This document shows positions 22,236-34,605 of a stretch of DNA of 64,000 bases, in pieces. The translations under genes and the position numbers were made by a program. Origin of the DNA: Pelobates cultripes (taxonomy: Eukaryota; Chordata; Amphibia; Anura; Pelobatidae); contig OW240915.1 in NCBI GenBank assembly GCA_933207985.1, positions 277,593,408 to 277,657,407 of the forward strand. Reading direction: 5' to 3'. How positions within the stretch are numbered: position 1 is the stretch's first letter; every line of letters begins with the position of its first letter. Below the pieces are notes generated by a model. That model saw only the letters and a program-made list of their open reading frames with translations, had not been told where the DNA came from and did no database searches.

Positions 22236-24371
22236 GGTTGCTAACCTAGATGCTTGAGTAGTTTATATACATCTGGGTTGCAAAGGTTAGCAATATGTGA
22301 TTAATATGGGTAAAAACTTGGTACACCATATATTTGTGAACTATTTTTCTAATGATGCTTAGCATGCACCTTGATCTTGTTTCGCCTAGGGCAGCATAAA
22401 CCTAAACATATATTTGCTAAAAGCTATTTACTAATGTTCGAATGGCAAATTAAAATCCAAATGAGAAAACAAAGGCAGAAATAGCAAAACTATTTTCCGT
22501 TCTAGAAAGGCGGATATGTCATTAGCCAATATTACACTTGCATCTCTTCATCAATACAGGTGGTAATGGGGTCTTAGCCCATTGAGAATGTCTTACCATC
22601 TGCAGCAGATGCTTTATTCTGCATGTATTAGTACTGTATTGCAGCTGGTACCCATCAATAACACAATACTGGGCAGCTTGTGAAATCTCGACCAGTCCCT
22701 TCCGGGATTCCAGAAAATGTAAATAATAATAACTATTAAATAATAATTAAATATATATATATATATATACATATATATGTATTTGTTGTTCTTCATAAAT
22801 GCAGGGAGAACAAAGAAAAACAGAGTGCAAGAGAGTACTGAGAGCGAACAATAGCTGAAATTGCCTGCCCTTCGATGGGTCCCTGCTTATATCTCAAGCT
22901 GGTTTTAGTTCATCTTGTGCCATTACAAAAAGAACCAGGGCCATTGCATATCAGACTGATCCCACCCAAATGGGCAGTCCAGATCTGATATGCAGGCCAT
23001 CTCTCTCTGCACAAGAGATACAGCAACCCCAGATGATCGTTTCAGCCTTGTTAGATATAGCTGATATTGCTCTAGACACCGTGAGAAAGGGGTCAACATC
23101 TGGATTACCCTTTAAACTTAAGAAGAGCAAAAAAAAAAAAATCTTCATAAATGCAACCTTTAAATTTTATTTTATTTATGTTTATCTAAGAATATCAATA
23201 TTTCAATAACTTTTTTTTTTCAGCATAAATGTTAAAATGTAAGGGTTTGCTCTGCCTGAATTTTGTCTTTTGACATATAGCAATTATTCTGCTGCTGGCT
23301 ATTAAAATATTATCTCGTAAATTTGTAGATCTAGTGGTATAAACTCAATAATTTTCTCAATTCATTGACTGATTGACGATATTTGTATAGCTTCTAGAAT
23401 ACTAGAAATAAGTAACAAATAATAGCTGCATATTTCAGGATAGCTAGCATGCTTTATATTTTTTGCGGATATTTATATTTACAAATATATCAATTTTTTT
23501 TATCTGTTTTTCCATATAACCTCTTCTTGTATTGTTGTGTTTTTTATCATTAAGTTATGTTTTGTTCTACTAGCTTACATCGATTAACACGATTTAGCAA
23601 AGCCTTGATCTGATGAAGTATTCAAATTAGGGCAGTCTCTTTACAGTTGGTATATTAGTTTTAATTTCAAAGCTCCGTTTTCTTGTTATGTTCTTCGTAC
23701 ATTAGTACAAAGAGGCCTTTGCCATTAGAAAAGATGTTTTGCATTCCGAGTCAAGCAACACTGAATCTTAGTTCATAATGTCTTCTTCAAACGCTAATTG
23801 GGTTAGTGGAATTTGTCTATCACCTGAACTGAGAGAGGAAATATGGCAAGGTAAATGTGTTTATATCAACCTTTTGACATGTCACTGCATTTGTAATTAC
23901 AAAACATTCCTGTAATATCATGAGAAATGTAAATGTCACTGGCATTCAAATTTCTTACCATTTTTACTACTGAGCAATATTTCCTGTGATGATTAAATAC
24001 ATTTATTCCAGAAATAGCAGACATTTTCAAGATTTTACTTTTTCAAATGAATTAGAACAATAGGCATCACACTTATTATGATTTGAGATGCTTTTAAAGT
24101 CTACTGTACGTTGTAATGGTAACTCATGCATAGAAAATATATAAAGATCAGTCAAGCTTGTTGTGGAAAAAAACTCAACAGATTGCATCTTTGTAGAATA
24201 TGTGACAAAAATGTAAAGAATCATAATTAAAAACAGAGAGTATTATATGAACACAAAAAAACACTGTTTTCTGGGTTGAGTCAAAAATCAGCATCTATAT
24301 TCTAATCCAATACAAACCTGAAAGGAGAGTTATAGGATAAAATACTTAATTTTATATATATAAATATATAC

Positions 24372-24432
<61 letters not shown>

Positions 24433-25469
24433 ATATAAACTTTTTTTAGATTCATACAACATTTAATCACTGTACAATTAGCATTTGTCCTGAACTAATT
24501 CAGGGAACGTTAATAGTCAGCTTGTTACCGAGTTACCATATGCAACAGGAAGAAAGCAATATATATGAAAAATCTGAATCAAAATATGAAATGTACATCT
24601 CTTTATGGCATTAATAATATTTCTGCAAAGCATAACATTTTTCATTGATTAATTCAAAATTGTGCACCACCCACTTAATCTAGAACACACAACTTATATC
24701 AATGTTTGTTAGCCATTGGTATACGTATTTTGCATCTACTTGGACAGACACTAAAAGTTCAAAGCATGATATAATGGTAAAGGCCATATTTCCTTTTATT
24801 TTGGGAGTTTATGAGAATGCACTAAAATAACTGGGTACTTGTAGGTTGCATATTATACAAGTATCTCTTAAGTGGGAAGTAGGGTCCCCTCATAGATGCG
24901 TTAGAAACATGATGTGAGATGTAATTGACACCATGCAGAAAACAGTTAAGAATACAAGTACTTTTGAAAATCCTATAACATTTAATTCATGGCTCTTATT
25001 CTAGTAGTCTCCTATTTATGAATTATGTTTCTCTCCAACACTTCATTTAATCCCACTGTATCTTGAAAGATTTATATCCTATCACCTGTACTTATAGTGT
25101 TAACTACATAGAGGGAAGGATGCTGTTCATGAGCATTATTAGATATACAGCAACAAACAAGCATAAAAGGAACTTTGTATAAATGAAACACTGATATAGT
25201 GTGACTCCTTTTTCTAGTATCATTCAGCTTCTCCTAATCAGTCTATCTACCATTTCCAACTATCTATTATAATTGGAGCCTACAATATTCACCATTATAC
25301 CATTCAGCCCATTAAACTTTACTTATTTCTATTTTTCAGTTTTTATTGGTTACACAAACAGAAATAAAGAGGGGAAACAAAAAAATATAAACATACGCAG
25401 AACTTTACTGAGATCAATATAGTATGTATCTGTATTCTACTGTGTTCTACCCATGCCACATTTGTTTTA
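22236..25469. other. AT-rich stretch with TA microsatellites, no gene seen
   Basis: Contains (TA)n at about 22749-22780 and a longer (TA)n at 24377-24429. Otherwise low-complexity AT-rich DNA with short frames that show no domains. Confidence 0.5.
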
Positions 25470-25690
25470 GTTTATTAATCAAGATGTCAGCCCTCTGTGT
25501 GTCTCTTTGTCCACCCATCCCCTCTGTATCTTTGTCCCCTGAAGACCCTTTGTGTATCTCTTTATCCCTCCCAGCCCCTTTGTGTTTCTGTTTGTCCCCC
25601 TAGCCCCACTGTGTGTCTCTTTGTGCCCCAACCCCAATATGACTGTGTGTCTCTTTGCCCCCAATGACTCTCTGTGTTTCTATGCCCTGC
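25470..25690 (+). repeat. Degenerate minisatellite, CTGTGTGTCTCTTTG units
   Basis: About six units of ~30-40 bp built on TGTGTCTCTTTGTCCCCC followed by a C-rich spacer. Frames on both strands are repeats of the unit and not genes. Confidence 0.75.
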
Positions 25691-26349
25691 GTTTGTTCCC
25701 CCATCCCTTTTTATTTTCTGAGAATGAGAAATACACAAAATAACACTCAGAGGAGTGGAAAGGTAAACTATAGATATATAGTTTTTCAGTTACATATAAA
25801 TTAGGTACTTTAGTTTGAAGTGCCACTTTAATTTATTTTCTTAAGGATCTATTTTTCTCATTATAGGACTGTTATGTTTGCTATATGTTCTCTTTTATTT
25901 ACCATCATTTGGTTGATTGGAATGAGTCTCTTTAGAATTCAACTAGATAAGGAGTTTAGCTGGAAATTTTTATTTAATTATTTTAAATAAGTTTCTCCTT
26001 TAGGGCCAGCTCTGAATTTTTCTGGTAATCTCCATAAGTATGGGACTTTTCTATTTGCATCTTACGATCACCACCTACCATTGCCATAGTAATGTGGCGA
26101 TCACTTTGGGCACAATGATGTCATCACATACTGTGATTGTTGCAAATTCCAGTTAGAGAAATCAGGATTTTGGTGGTATTGGGTATTCCAAGCCTCTCTC
26201 TAATGCTGTCCAGGGTCACTATGTTTTTTGTGGGAGAATTACTTCTTTCTGTTTATATATGAGGGCAAGTTGTTTTGTATTATTAAGGGCAGTACACATT
26301 AAAAAAAAATTAAATTCGCACCTCTTAGTCTCTAGAATGTTGTTTAACA
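25691..26349. other. Region beyond recognisable L1 coding sequence
   Basis: May hold the 3' end of the minus-strand L1, whose C-terminal codons are still readable to about 26370. No tail or target duplication could be pinned down. Confidence 0.35.
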
Positions 26350-26374
26350 CCTCAGTCATAGCCTACCTCTCCAC

Positions 26375-28600
26375 ATTCCCTCCAGCATTTGTTCGTATTT
26401 AATAGTCTGAAATTGAAAAGTCTGGAGGGAGTTAAGTACCACCTTTATACAAGTTTATAGTGTGACTCTTATAGGGCAGCGGAGAGTGTGACTCCTCGCA
26501 AAGCTAACATGATTTTATGCCATTCCTCAACTGGGAAAGTTTCGTTCAGCACGCTCTCCTATTTTGTCATGTAGTCTAATTTTGGACCAAGTGTGCTGGC
26601 AAAATAAGCATAGCACATAGAGTTGGTTCATCTCTGACCAGGATTTGAATGGTACATTTTTTTTTAATGGAGATATATCTATTACACAAGCATCCAGATT
26701 CCTGTCTGGTCCCGTTGGATAAAGCAAAGCTGTCAGATGAAAAGCCAGTTGCGGACACCGTGGCTGTTGGATTACAGTACAATGCGAACACAGCTCTGAT
26801 GAAAGATTCTGGAATATGAAATTTTGACATAACTTCTTTAACCCCTTAAGGACCAAGCTTCTGGAATAAAAGGGAATCGTGACATGTTACACATGTCATG
26901 TGTCTTTAAGGGGTTAAAAAATACCAATGTATCCTATCGAATGCCTTCTCTGCATCTAAAGGTAAGAGCAGAGAAAGTATGCGGTTCAGTTTAATGTGGT
27001 GAATCAAATTTATATAGCATCTAGTGCCTGACGGTTTAAAACAAAGCCCACCTGGTCTTGATCAATTAGAAGTGGAAGTATTTGAGCTAACCTATTTGCC
27101 AATATTTTGGAGTATATTTTAGTATCATTGTTAATAAATGATATCGGACGAAAATTTGAACACAAATTAGGTGCTTTGCCAAGTTTAGGTAATGTGATAA
27201 TTTGAGCGCATGACGCCTCCTCTGGCATTTCTCCATTAGACCAGCAAATAACTTAAGTAGATGAGTAGCTAATAAACCGGAAAAGGACTTATAACTAGAA
27301 TAATGTTAATAGCGTCCATAATTTCTTTGAGGGAAATGGGAGAATTTAGAGTTTCCAATTAATCAATTGATATTTGTTTCATAGGGACTTTATCTAGGAA
27401 AGAGTTAATTTTATGCAATGTGGGCTGCTGCATATTTGGATCTAATGCCAGATTATAAAGTTTTTTTATAGTAGGCAGGAAAAGCATTGCTTATTTTATC
27501 CGAATGTGTAATTTTGACACCATCCTCTGCCAGTAAATGCTCAAACCTAGACTGTGAAAGCTTACGTTGAAGCTTCAAGGCCAATAAAGAGGAAGTCTTG
27601 TTGCCTTTGGAATAAAAAATTGATTGAGATTATATAAGTCTTTTTAAAGATCTTTTAAGTTTTTGGATCTAGATTTCTTCAGATAGGAAGCCCGCTGTAT
27701 GAGGTGACCTCTTAAAACAGCTTTATGGGAATTCCATATCGAAGTGGCATGAATATTTGGAGTCAAATTATATTTAAAATAATCCTCAAGTGCCTCCTTA
27801 GTTAAAGAATTGTTTTCCAAGCTTGTGCCTAAATAGTCACTTAGTCTCCATAGCCTCTTTGAGTTCGACTGAAGGGTCTCCTCAATATGTATAATCACTG
27901 GGGCATGATCTGACAATGCGATATCTTTTATTTCAGATCTTAAAACACAAGATATGTCTTGTTCACCCATTAAGAACCTGTGAATACGTAAATACATATT
28001 ATATCTAGTTGAGCAACATCTGTAGTCCTTCTTTCCTTCATGCTGAATCCGCCAGCAAATAAATTTTGAACAAGAGTCAGCTAGTTTTTTGCTTAAGTTA
28101 TTTTGGGGTATGTGGTTGCTTTCTCTGACGATATCTTGATCACAATCCAGTACAAAATTCATATCACCTCCTATGATCAGTCTACCTCTGGCATTGTCTA
28201 AATTTTTTTTAGTTAGTTTCCTCAAAAATGTAAGCTGTCCGGTGTTAGGGAAGTAAACATTTGCCAAAGTGTAATACACATTATTGAGCGTACCCTTCCA
28301 GATAACGTACTTACCTTCTGGGTCAGTAACCACCTCGTTGGTGCGGCAAGCCACACCTCTGTGAAAAAATATGGAAACGCCTCTAGACTTTGATTTGAAC
28401 ATGGAATGAAACTGGAGAGGATAATTTTTTGCTTGAGTAGATGGAATATTTCCATGTTTAAAATGTGTCTCCTAAAGAAATAGAACATCAGATTCATGAG
28501 TTTTCATCTCCCGTAGCAATAGCCTATGTTTATGTGGCATGTTTAGGCCTCACACATTTAGTGAAAAGAATTTTACCACTATATCTAATATTTAAGGTTA
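26375..28600 (-). pseudogene. L1-type ORF2: endonuclease and part of reverse transcriptase
   Basis: From the high end: AP-like endonuclease with FFSLNV, a stop, GLN, then a second stop directly before ETHFK; GRLIIGGDMNFVLD and LSDHAPVIIHIEE (27644-28402 is open). These are the expected metal-binding and catalytic blocks. RT follows after frameshifts: NFRPISFINNDTKIYSKILA and DQVGF (27010-27228), motif A LDAEKAFDRIHW (~26920-26985), the 72-bp MITE, then FALSNGTRQ (motif B lead). The YADD block is missing. The end has RWYLTPSRL and CWRECG, the L1 C-terminal Cys motif, near 26375-26460. Non-functional. Confidence 0.87.
26838..26917. mobile_element. 72-bp TTAA MITE inside L1 reverse transcriptase
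   Basis: TTAA at 26838-26841 and 26914-26917 around 72 bp starting CCCCTTAAGGACC and ending CTTTAAGGGG, with TGACATGTTACACATGTCA inside. Same family and exactly the same length as the copy at 8587-8666. Removing it and one TTAA rejoins the RT frame just after motif A. Confidence 0.87.
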
Positions 28601-29395
28601 ACGATTATAAATTTGGAGTTGCACAGGGAGAGAAAAGTCCAATTTACCCACCTGACCAGAACGAGAATAGCATCCATATGTTACAGCAGAAAGAAATACA
28701 CTCAAATTATGTATGAAAGTCATTTATACATGTCTGGAAACATTAGTTTTTTTTGTTTCAAAAATAATAACATTTCTTATCCAAACAAATTGAAAAAATA
28801 TTGAAATACGGTTTTAGAAAAAAATAAGGTATAAAAACTTGGGTAAGACCCCCTTTAAGGGGCGAAAAATAAAATAAAACGAAGAAATAAAAAATAAGTA
28901 AAGCATATACAAAAAAGTAGGCCATGAGAGGAGGAGTAAATACATTTACTCAGAAAAAATGTACAGGCCTATGTTGGGGGGAGAGGATCAGGGACATTGG
29001 TTATTGAATCAAAATAATATTAGAACCACGAGTTTCAAAAGAATAACCAAATCAAATGAGCTATAAGTTTGTAAAAGAAAAGGGGAGAGTAAAAGAGAAA
29101 AAAAAAAGGAAAACACTAAAGAAAAATTGGAAAAAATAAGGAAAAAGAAAAACCAAAAATAATAAGGCTTCAGAGTTTCAATGTTCATGTAATAATGAAG
29201 TCAGTCACTTTAAACTTGCAGCTTTATCAGGAACCAGGAACCAAGAGCCAAATGAAAACTCGTTTGAAGAATTAGCAATCCAGGGTCAGAACATCAAAGA
29301 CAGGAATCAGGATTTAACAACCTCACATCCATAACAAAATCCAAGAATCAGGAACCAGGAACCGACAGCTTAACAAAGAGAACAGCAGACAAAAT
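28601..29395 (-). other. L1 spacer between ORF1 and ORF2
   Basis: About 0.8 kb, A-rich on the plus strand (runs of AAAAATAAG and GAAAAAAG). No domain is readable. Long for a LINE inter-ORF spacer, so it may hold an unrecognised insertion or expanded low-complexity sequence. Confidence 0.45.
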
Positions 29396-29479
29396 TCACG
29401 AGTCAGCATCAGGATTAGTATATTGAGGTATCATCTCCAGACGTCTAACCTTGTTGGAACGATGAGGTGTCGTCCTGGG

Positions 29480-29580
29480 TAGTGATGCACCGAACGGTTC
29501 GCCGGCGAACAGTTCCTGGCGAACATAGTGTGTTCGCGTCCGCCGCGCACGGCGAACACATGCGCGGTTCGATCCGCCCC
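29480..29580 (+). promoter_or_regulatory. hAT left subterminal GTTCGC/GCGAAC cluster
   Basis: The first 100 bp contain GGTTCGCC, GGCGAAC (three times), GTTCGCG and GGTTCGA on both strands. The right end (38760-38852) has the same words: GGTTCGCC, GGTTCGCG, CGAACA, AGTTCGCGTTCGCC. Clusters of short subterminal repeats are the usual transposase binding sites in hAT elements; binding here is inferred. Confidence 0.65.
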
Positions 29581-29917
29581 CTCTTCGTCATCATTGAGTA
29601 AACTTTGACCCTGTACCTCACAGTCAGCAGACACATTCCAGCCAATTAGCAGCACACCCTCCCTAGCAGACCCTCCCACCTACTGGACAGCATCCATTTT
29701 AGATTCATTCTCAAGCTGCATGCTTAGTGAGAGGAGGGAAAGTGTAGCTGCTGTTGATTAGATAGGGAAATGCATAGCTAGGTTAGGTATACAGTGTCCA
29801 CTACAGTCCTGAAGGACTCATCTGATCTCTGCTGTAAGGACAGCACCCCAAAAAGCCCTTTTAGGGCTAGAACATCAGTCTGCTTTTTTTTTTTTTTCTG
29901 TGTAATGTAATTGCAGT

Positions 29918-30745
29918 TAGTTGTCTGCCACTGCTGCCAGCTTCTGTGTCAGGCTCACGGTGGATACTGTGCCCATTTGCCCAGTCAGTGCCACCACTCA
30001 TATCTGGTGTCACAATAGCTTGCATTTAAAAACAAAAAACTTTTTTCACTGTTATAGATTGAATAGCAGTCAGTGTCCTAAAGCGGGTGTGTCAGGCTCA
30101 CAGTGGATACTGTGCCCAGTGCCACCGCTCACTCACTGGTGTCACAATAGCTTGCATTTAAAAACAAAAAACTTTTTTCACTGTTATAGATTGAATAGCA
30201 GTCAGTTGTCTGCCACTGCTGCCAGCTTCTATGTCAGGCTCACAGTGCATACTGTGCCCATTTCCCCAGTCAGTGCCACCAATTACATCTGGTGTCACAA
30301 TAGCTTGGATTTAAAAACAAAAAACTTTTTTCACTGTTATAGATTGAATAGCAGTCAGTGTCCTTAAAGCGGGTGTCAGGCCTCCTTCAGCGTGTGCTCT
30401 GCAGACCTCTGCCTGTGTACTTTGCCACTCATATCTGGTGTCTCTATAGCGTGCTTTTACAAAGAAAAAAAGTTTTTCAATGTAAGCTAATAGCAGTCAG
30501 TGTCCTTAAAGCGGGTGTCAGGCCTCCTTCAGCGTGTGCTCTGCAGACCTTTGCCCGTGTACTTTGCCACTCATATCTGGTGTCTCTGTAGCATGCTTTT
30601 ACAAAGAAAAAAAGGTTTCCAGTGTAAGCTAATAGCAGCCAGTCAGTGTCCTTCAAGCGGCTGTGTCAGGCCTACAGCCTGTGCTCTGCACAACTGTGCC
30701 AGTGCACATTGCCACTCATATCTGGTCTCACAGTAGCTTGCACAC
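29918..30745 (+). repeat. Tandem array in hAT 5' region, six units of ~130-150 bp
   Basis: Units share GTGTCAGGC, a TGTGC phrase, TGCCACTCATATCTGGTGTC, a TAGCTTGCATTTAAAAAC or GCTTTTACAAAG stretch, and AATAGCAGTCAGTGTCC. The first three units are closer to each other (TTTTTTCACTGTTATAGATT) than to the last three, so two rounds of expansion are likely. Open frames here arise from repetition. Probably untranslated leader of the transposase gene. Confidence 0.88.
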
Positions 30746-30769
30746 ATAGTACCACTAATCCCCAAAAAA

Positions 30770-33700
30770 ATGACAGGCAGAGGCAGGCCACCCCGCAGGG
30801 GCCATCGTGGTCGTGGTGCTGTGATTCCCTTTGGTCCTAGAATAATGCCCAGTTTTCAGAGGCCACGTACCCTGAACTTAAAAAGTTCTGAGGACATAGT
30901 TGACTGGCTAACACAGGACACCCAATCTTCTACAGCCTCCGCTCAGAACCTTGACGCACCATCCTCCTCCAGCTTAGCTTCAGGCACCTCTCAGATACCA
31001 CTCACCCGCCTGCCGCCACCACCAAAACTAGCACCACAGCCGCTTCAGTTGGTATGTCAGAGGAGTTATTCACACATCCGTTTGAAGAAATGAGTGATGC
31101 ACAACCATTATTGCCAGAGGATGTAGATAACAGGGATATGTCTCAGGCAGGCAGCATTACACACATGGACGTACGGTGTGATGATGATGATGATGTTGTA
31201 CCAGCTGCTGCTTCCTTTGCTGAGTTGTCAGATACAAGTGAAGCGGTTGATGATGACGATGCGTCCATGGATGTCACGTGGGTGCCCGCTGGGCAAGAAG
31301 AAGAACAAGGCGAAAGTTCAGATGGGGAGACAGAGAGGAGGAGGAGACGAGTTGGAAGAAGGGGGAGGTCGTCGCAAGGAGCTAGTGGCACAGTCAGACA
31401 GCATGCATCGGCACCCGGGGTCAGCCCGACAGCACGCCAATCAACGCATGCTGTGTCCACCACCAGAATGCCGTCATTGCAGAGCTCAGCAGTGTGGAAT
31501 TTTTTGTGTGTCTGCCTCTGACAACAGCGATGCCATTTGCAACCTGTGCCAAAAGAAACTGAGTCGTGGGAAGTCCAACACCCACCTAGGTACAACTGCT
31601 TTGCGTAGGCACATGATCTCACATCACAAGCGCCTATGGGATCAACACATGAGTACAAGCAGCTCGCCTACTCTAAGCCGCCAGCCTCCTCCTGGTCCAG
31701 CATCTTCAGCCACGTCAACCACTGCTGTCCTCCTTGTCCCCTCTCAACCATCCGCCACTCCGCCTCCCGCCTTGAGCAGTTCACGCTCATCTTCCCACAG
31801 TCATGTGTCTGTCAAGGACATGTTTGAGCGTAAGAAGCCAATGTCAGAAAGTCACCCCCTTGCCCAGCGTCTGACTGCTGGCTTGTCCGAACTATTAACC
31901 CGCCAGCTTTTACCATACAAGCTGGTGGAGTCTGAGGCGTTCAAAAAATTTGTAGCTATTGGGACACCGCAGTGGAAGGTACCCGGCCGAAATTACTTTT
32001 CGCAAAAGGCAATCCCCAACCTGTACTCAATTGTGCAAAGGAAGTAATAGCATCTCTGGCACACAGTGTTGGGGCAAGGGTCCATCTGACCACTGATACC
32101 TGGTCTGCAAAGCATGGTCAGGGCAGGTATATCACCTACACTGCGCATTGGGTAAACCTGCTGACTGCTGCCAAGCATGGAATGCAAGGCTCTGCAGAGG
32201 AGTTGGTGACACCGCCACGACTTGCAGGCAGTCCTGCTGCCACCTCCTCTACTCCTCTTACTCCATCCTCTTCCATAACCTCCTCGGCTGAGTCCTCTTC
32301 TGCTGCTGCGTCTTGCTCCACATCAACGGCACCCCCCCAGCTCCCCAGGTACTATTCCACATCCCGGATACGGCAGTGTCATGCCGTCTTGTGTTTGACT
32401 TGCTTGATAGCAGAGAGTCACACCGGACAAGCACTCCTGTCCGCCCTGAACGCACAGGTGGAAAAGTGGCTGACTCCGCAGCGACTGGATATCGGCAAAG
32501 TGGTTTGTGACAGCGGAACAAATTTGTTAGCGGCATTGAAGTTGGGCAAGTTGTCACATGTGCCGTGCATGGCACATGTGTGTAATCTGATCGTACAACG
32601 CTTTGTGCATAAGTACATAGGCTTACAGGACGTCCTGAAGCAGGCCAGGAGGTGTGTGGCCATTTCAGGCGTTCCTACACGGCCATGGCTCACTTTGCCG
32701 ATATCCAGCGGCGAAACAACATGCCAGTGAGGCGCTTGATTTGCGACAGCCCGACACGTTGGAATTCAACACTCCTAATGTTCGACCGCCTGCTCCAGCA
32801 AGAAAAAGCCGTTAATGAATATTTGTATGACCGGGGTGCTAGGACAGCCTCTGGGGAGCTGGGAATTTTTTTGCCACGTTACTGGAAGCTCATGCGCAAT
32901 GCCTGTAGGCTCATGCGTCCTTTTGAGGAGGTGACAAATTTAGTCAGTCGCACCGAAGGCACCATCAGCGACATCATACCATTTGTTTTCTTCCTGGAGC
33001 GTGCCCTGCGAAGAGTGCTGGATCAGGCCGTAGATGAGCGTGAAGAGGAAGAGGAAGAGTTGTGGTCACCATCACCTGCAGAAACAGCCTTATCAGCATC
33101 GCTTGCTGGACCTGCGGCAACGCTGGAAGAGGATTGTGAGGAAGAGGAGTCAGAGGAGGAATGTGGCTTTGAGGAGGAGGAGGAGCAAGACCAACCACAA
33201 CAGGCATCCCAGGGTGCTCATTTTCACCTATCTGGTACCTGTGGTGTTGTACGTGGCTGGGGGGAAGAACATACCTTCATTGACATCAGTGAGGAGGAGG
33301 AACGGGAAATGAGTAGCTCGTCATCCAACCTTGTGCAAATGGGGTCTTTCATGCTGTCGTGCCTGTTGAGGGACCCTCGTATAAAAAGGCTGAAGGAGAA
33401 CGACCTGTACTGGGTGTCCACGCTACTAGACCCCCGGTATAAGCAGAAAGTGGCGGAAATGTTACCGAATTACAACAAGTCGGAAAGGATGCAGCATTTG
33501 CAAAATAAATTAAAAGTATGCTTTACACAGCGTATAAGGGTGATGTCACAGCACAACGGGAATCTAACAGGGGGAGAGGTGGAAGTCATCCTCCTCCTCC
33601 CATGACCACGCCGGCAAGGACAGGACGCTTTAAAGATGTGTTGTTGATGGAGGACATGCGGACCTTTTTAAGTCCTACGCATCGCCACAGCCCTTCGGGA

Positions 33701-33976
33701 TCCACCCTCAGAGAGCGACTCGACCGACAGGTAGCAGACTACCTCGCCTTAACTGCAGATATCGACACTCTGAGGAGCGATGAACCCCTTGACTACTGGG
33801 TGTGCAGGCTTGACCTGTGGCCTGAGCTATCCCAATTTGCGATAGAACTTCTGGCCTGCCCCGCTTCAAGTGTCCTGTCAGAAAGGACCTTCAGTGCAGC
33901 AGGAGGTATTGTCACTGAGAAGAGAAGTCGCCTAGGTCAAAAAAGTCTAGATTACCTCACCTTTATTGAATGAGGG
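30770..33976 (+). pseudogene. hAT transposase, BED finger and hATC domain, multiple frameshifts
   Basis: Begins MTGRGRPPRRGHRGRG at 30770 (basic start), then a shift near 31050 into an acidic Asp/Glu-rich stretch, a shift at the T6 run near 31502, and a BED-type zinc finger (CNLCQKKL ... LRRHMISHH). The RNase-H-like core follows: LTTDTWSAKHG (first acidic residue), after a shift near 32037; VVCDSGTNLLAA and PCMAHVCNLIVQ; after a shift near 32650, CDSPTRWNST; another acidic run; after a shift near 33580, the dimerisation domain with PLDYW, PASSVLSERTFSAAGGI and KRSRLGQKSLDYLTFIE, stop ending 33976. About five single-base shifts make it non-functional. Start is by first clear ATG after the array. 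Confidence 0.9.
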
Positions 33977-34327
33977 ATGGATCCCGAAGGGACTGACACT
34001 GGGCGATACATTCAATTAAAAAAGACCTGATGAGATGAGCTGCCTTGGGCTAAAAATGGTCCATACGCTGCTGTATTTTAGCTCTGAATGCCGGTTGACT
34101 TGCGTGACTTATCCGCCACCAACTAGGGTTCAAGCCGCCATGTTTTAGGGCACTTTCTGCCTGTGAAACAAACATCAATTTTTCTGGCCGCTGCTACAGC
34201 AGCGGCTGCAACAATACCAAATTTTTCAGGCATGTGTACATGCCTAATTTTTAGGCCCTCTGGTGCTGCACTGTGGCTTCAAAACTTTTTTCACTGTTAT
34301 AGATTGAATAGCAGTTAGTTGTCTGCA
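33977..34327 (+). other. hAT transposase 3' flank
   Basis: Noncoding hAT sequence after the transposase stop. From 34281 it repeats the 5'-array phrase TTTTTTCACTGTTATAGATT and AATAGCAG, showing that upstream array sequence was copied here before the second transposase fragment. Confidence 0.6.
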
Positions 34328-34605
34328 AGCGTCAGAAAGTCACCCCCTTGCCCGGCGTCTGACACCTGGCTTGTCTGAACTATTAGCCCGCCAGCTTTTA
34401 CCATACAATCTGGTGGAGTCTGAGGCGTTCAAAAAATTTGTAGCTATTGGGACACCGCAGTGGAAGGTACCCGGCCAAAATTTCTTTGCGCAAAAGGCAA
34501 TCCCCAACCTGTACTCGACTGTGCAAAAGGAAGTAATGGCATGTCTGGCACACAGTGTTGGGGCAAGGGTCCATCTGACCACTGATACCTGGTCTGCAAA
34601 GCAGT
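34328..34605 (+). pseudogene. Second partial copy of hAT transposase
   Basis: Repeats ~31846-32115 of the main transposase: SELLARQLLPYNLVESEAFKK at the start of the readable part, then TPQWKVPGQNF and SVGARVHLTTDTWSAK, after which sequence diverges. It has CAAAAGGAAG where the main copy has CAAAGGAAG, so it preserves the reading frame that the main copy lost near 32037. It is joined to 5'-array sequence on its left, pointing to an internal rearrangement or recombination between two hAT copies. Confidence 0.9.

Noticed and set aside
29921..30736. Three overlapping plus-strand frames with repeated peptide blocks
   Set aside because: They mirror the tandem DNA units in the hAT leader; no conserved domain and repeats shift frame between units.
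31143..31658. 171-codon minus-strand frame with Ser/Ala-rich and Cys-rich parts
   Set aside because: It is the complement of the acidic region and BED finger of the hAT transposase; the plus strand explains it.
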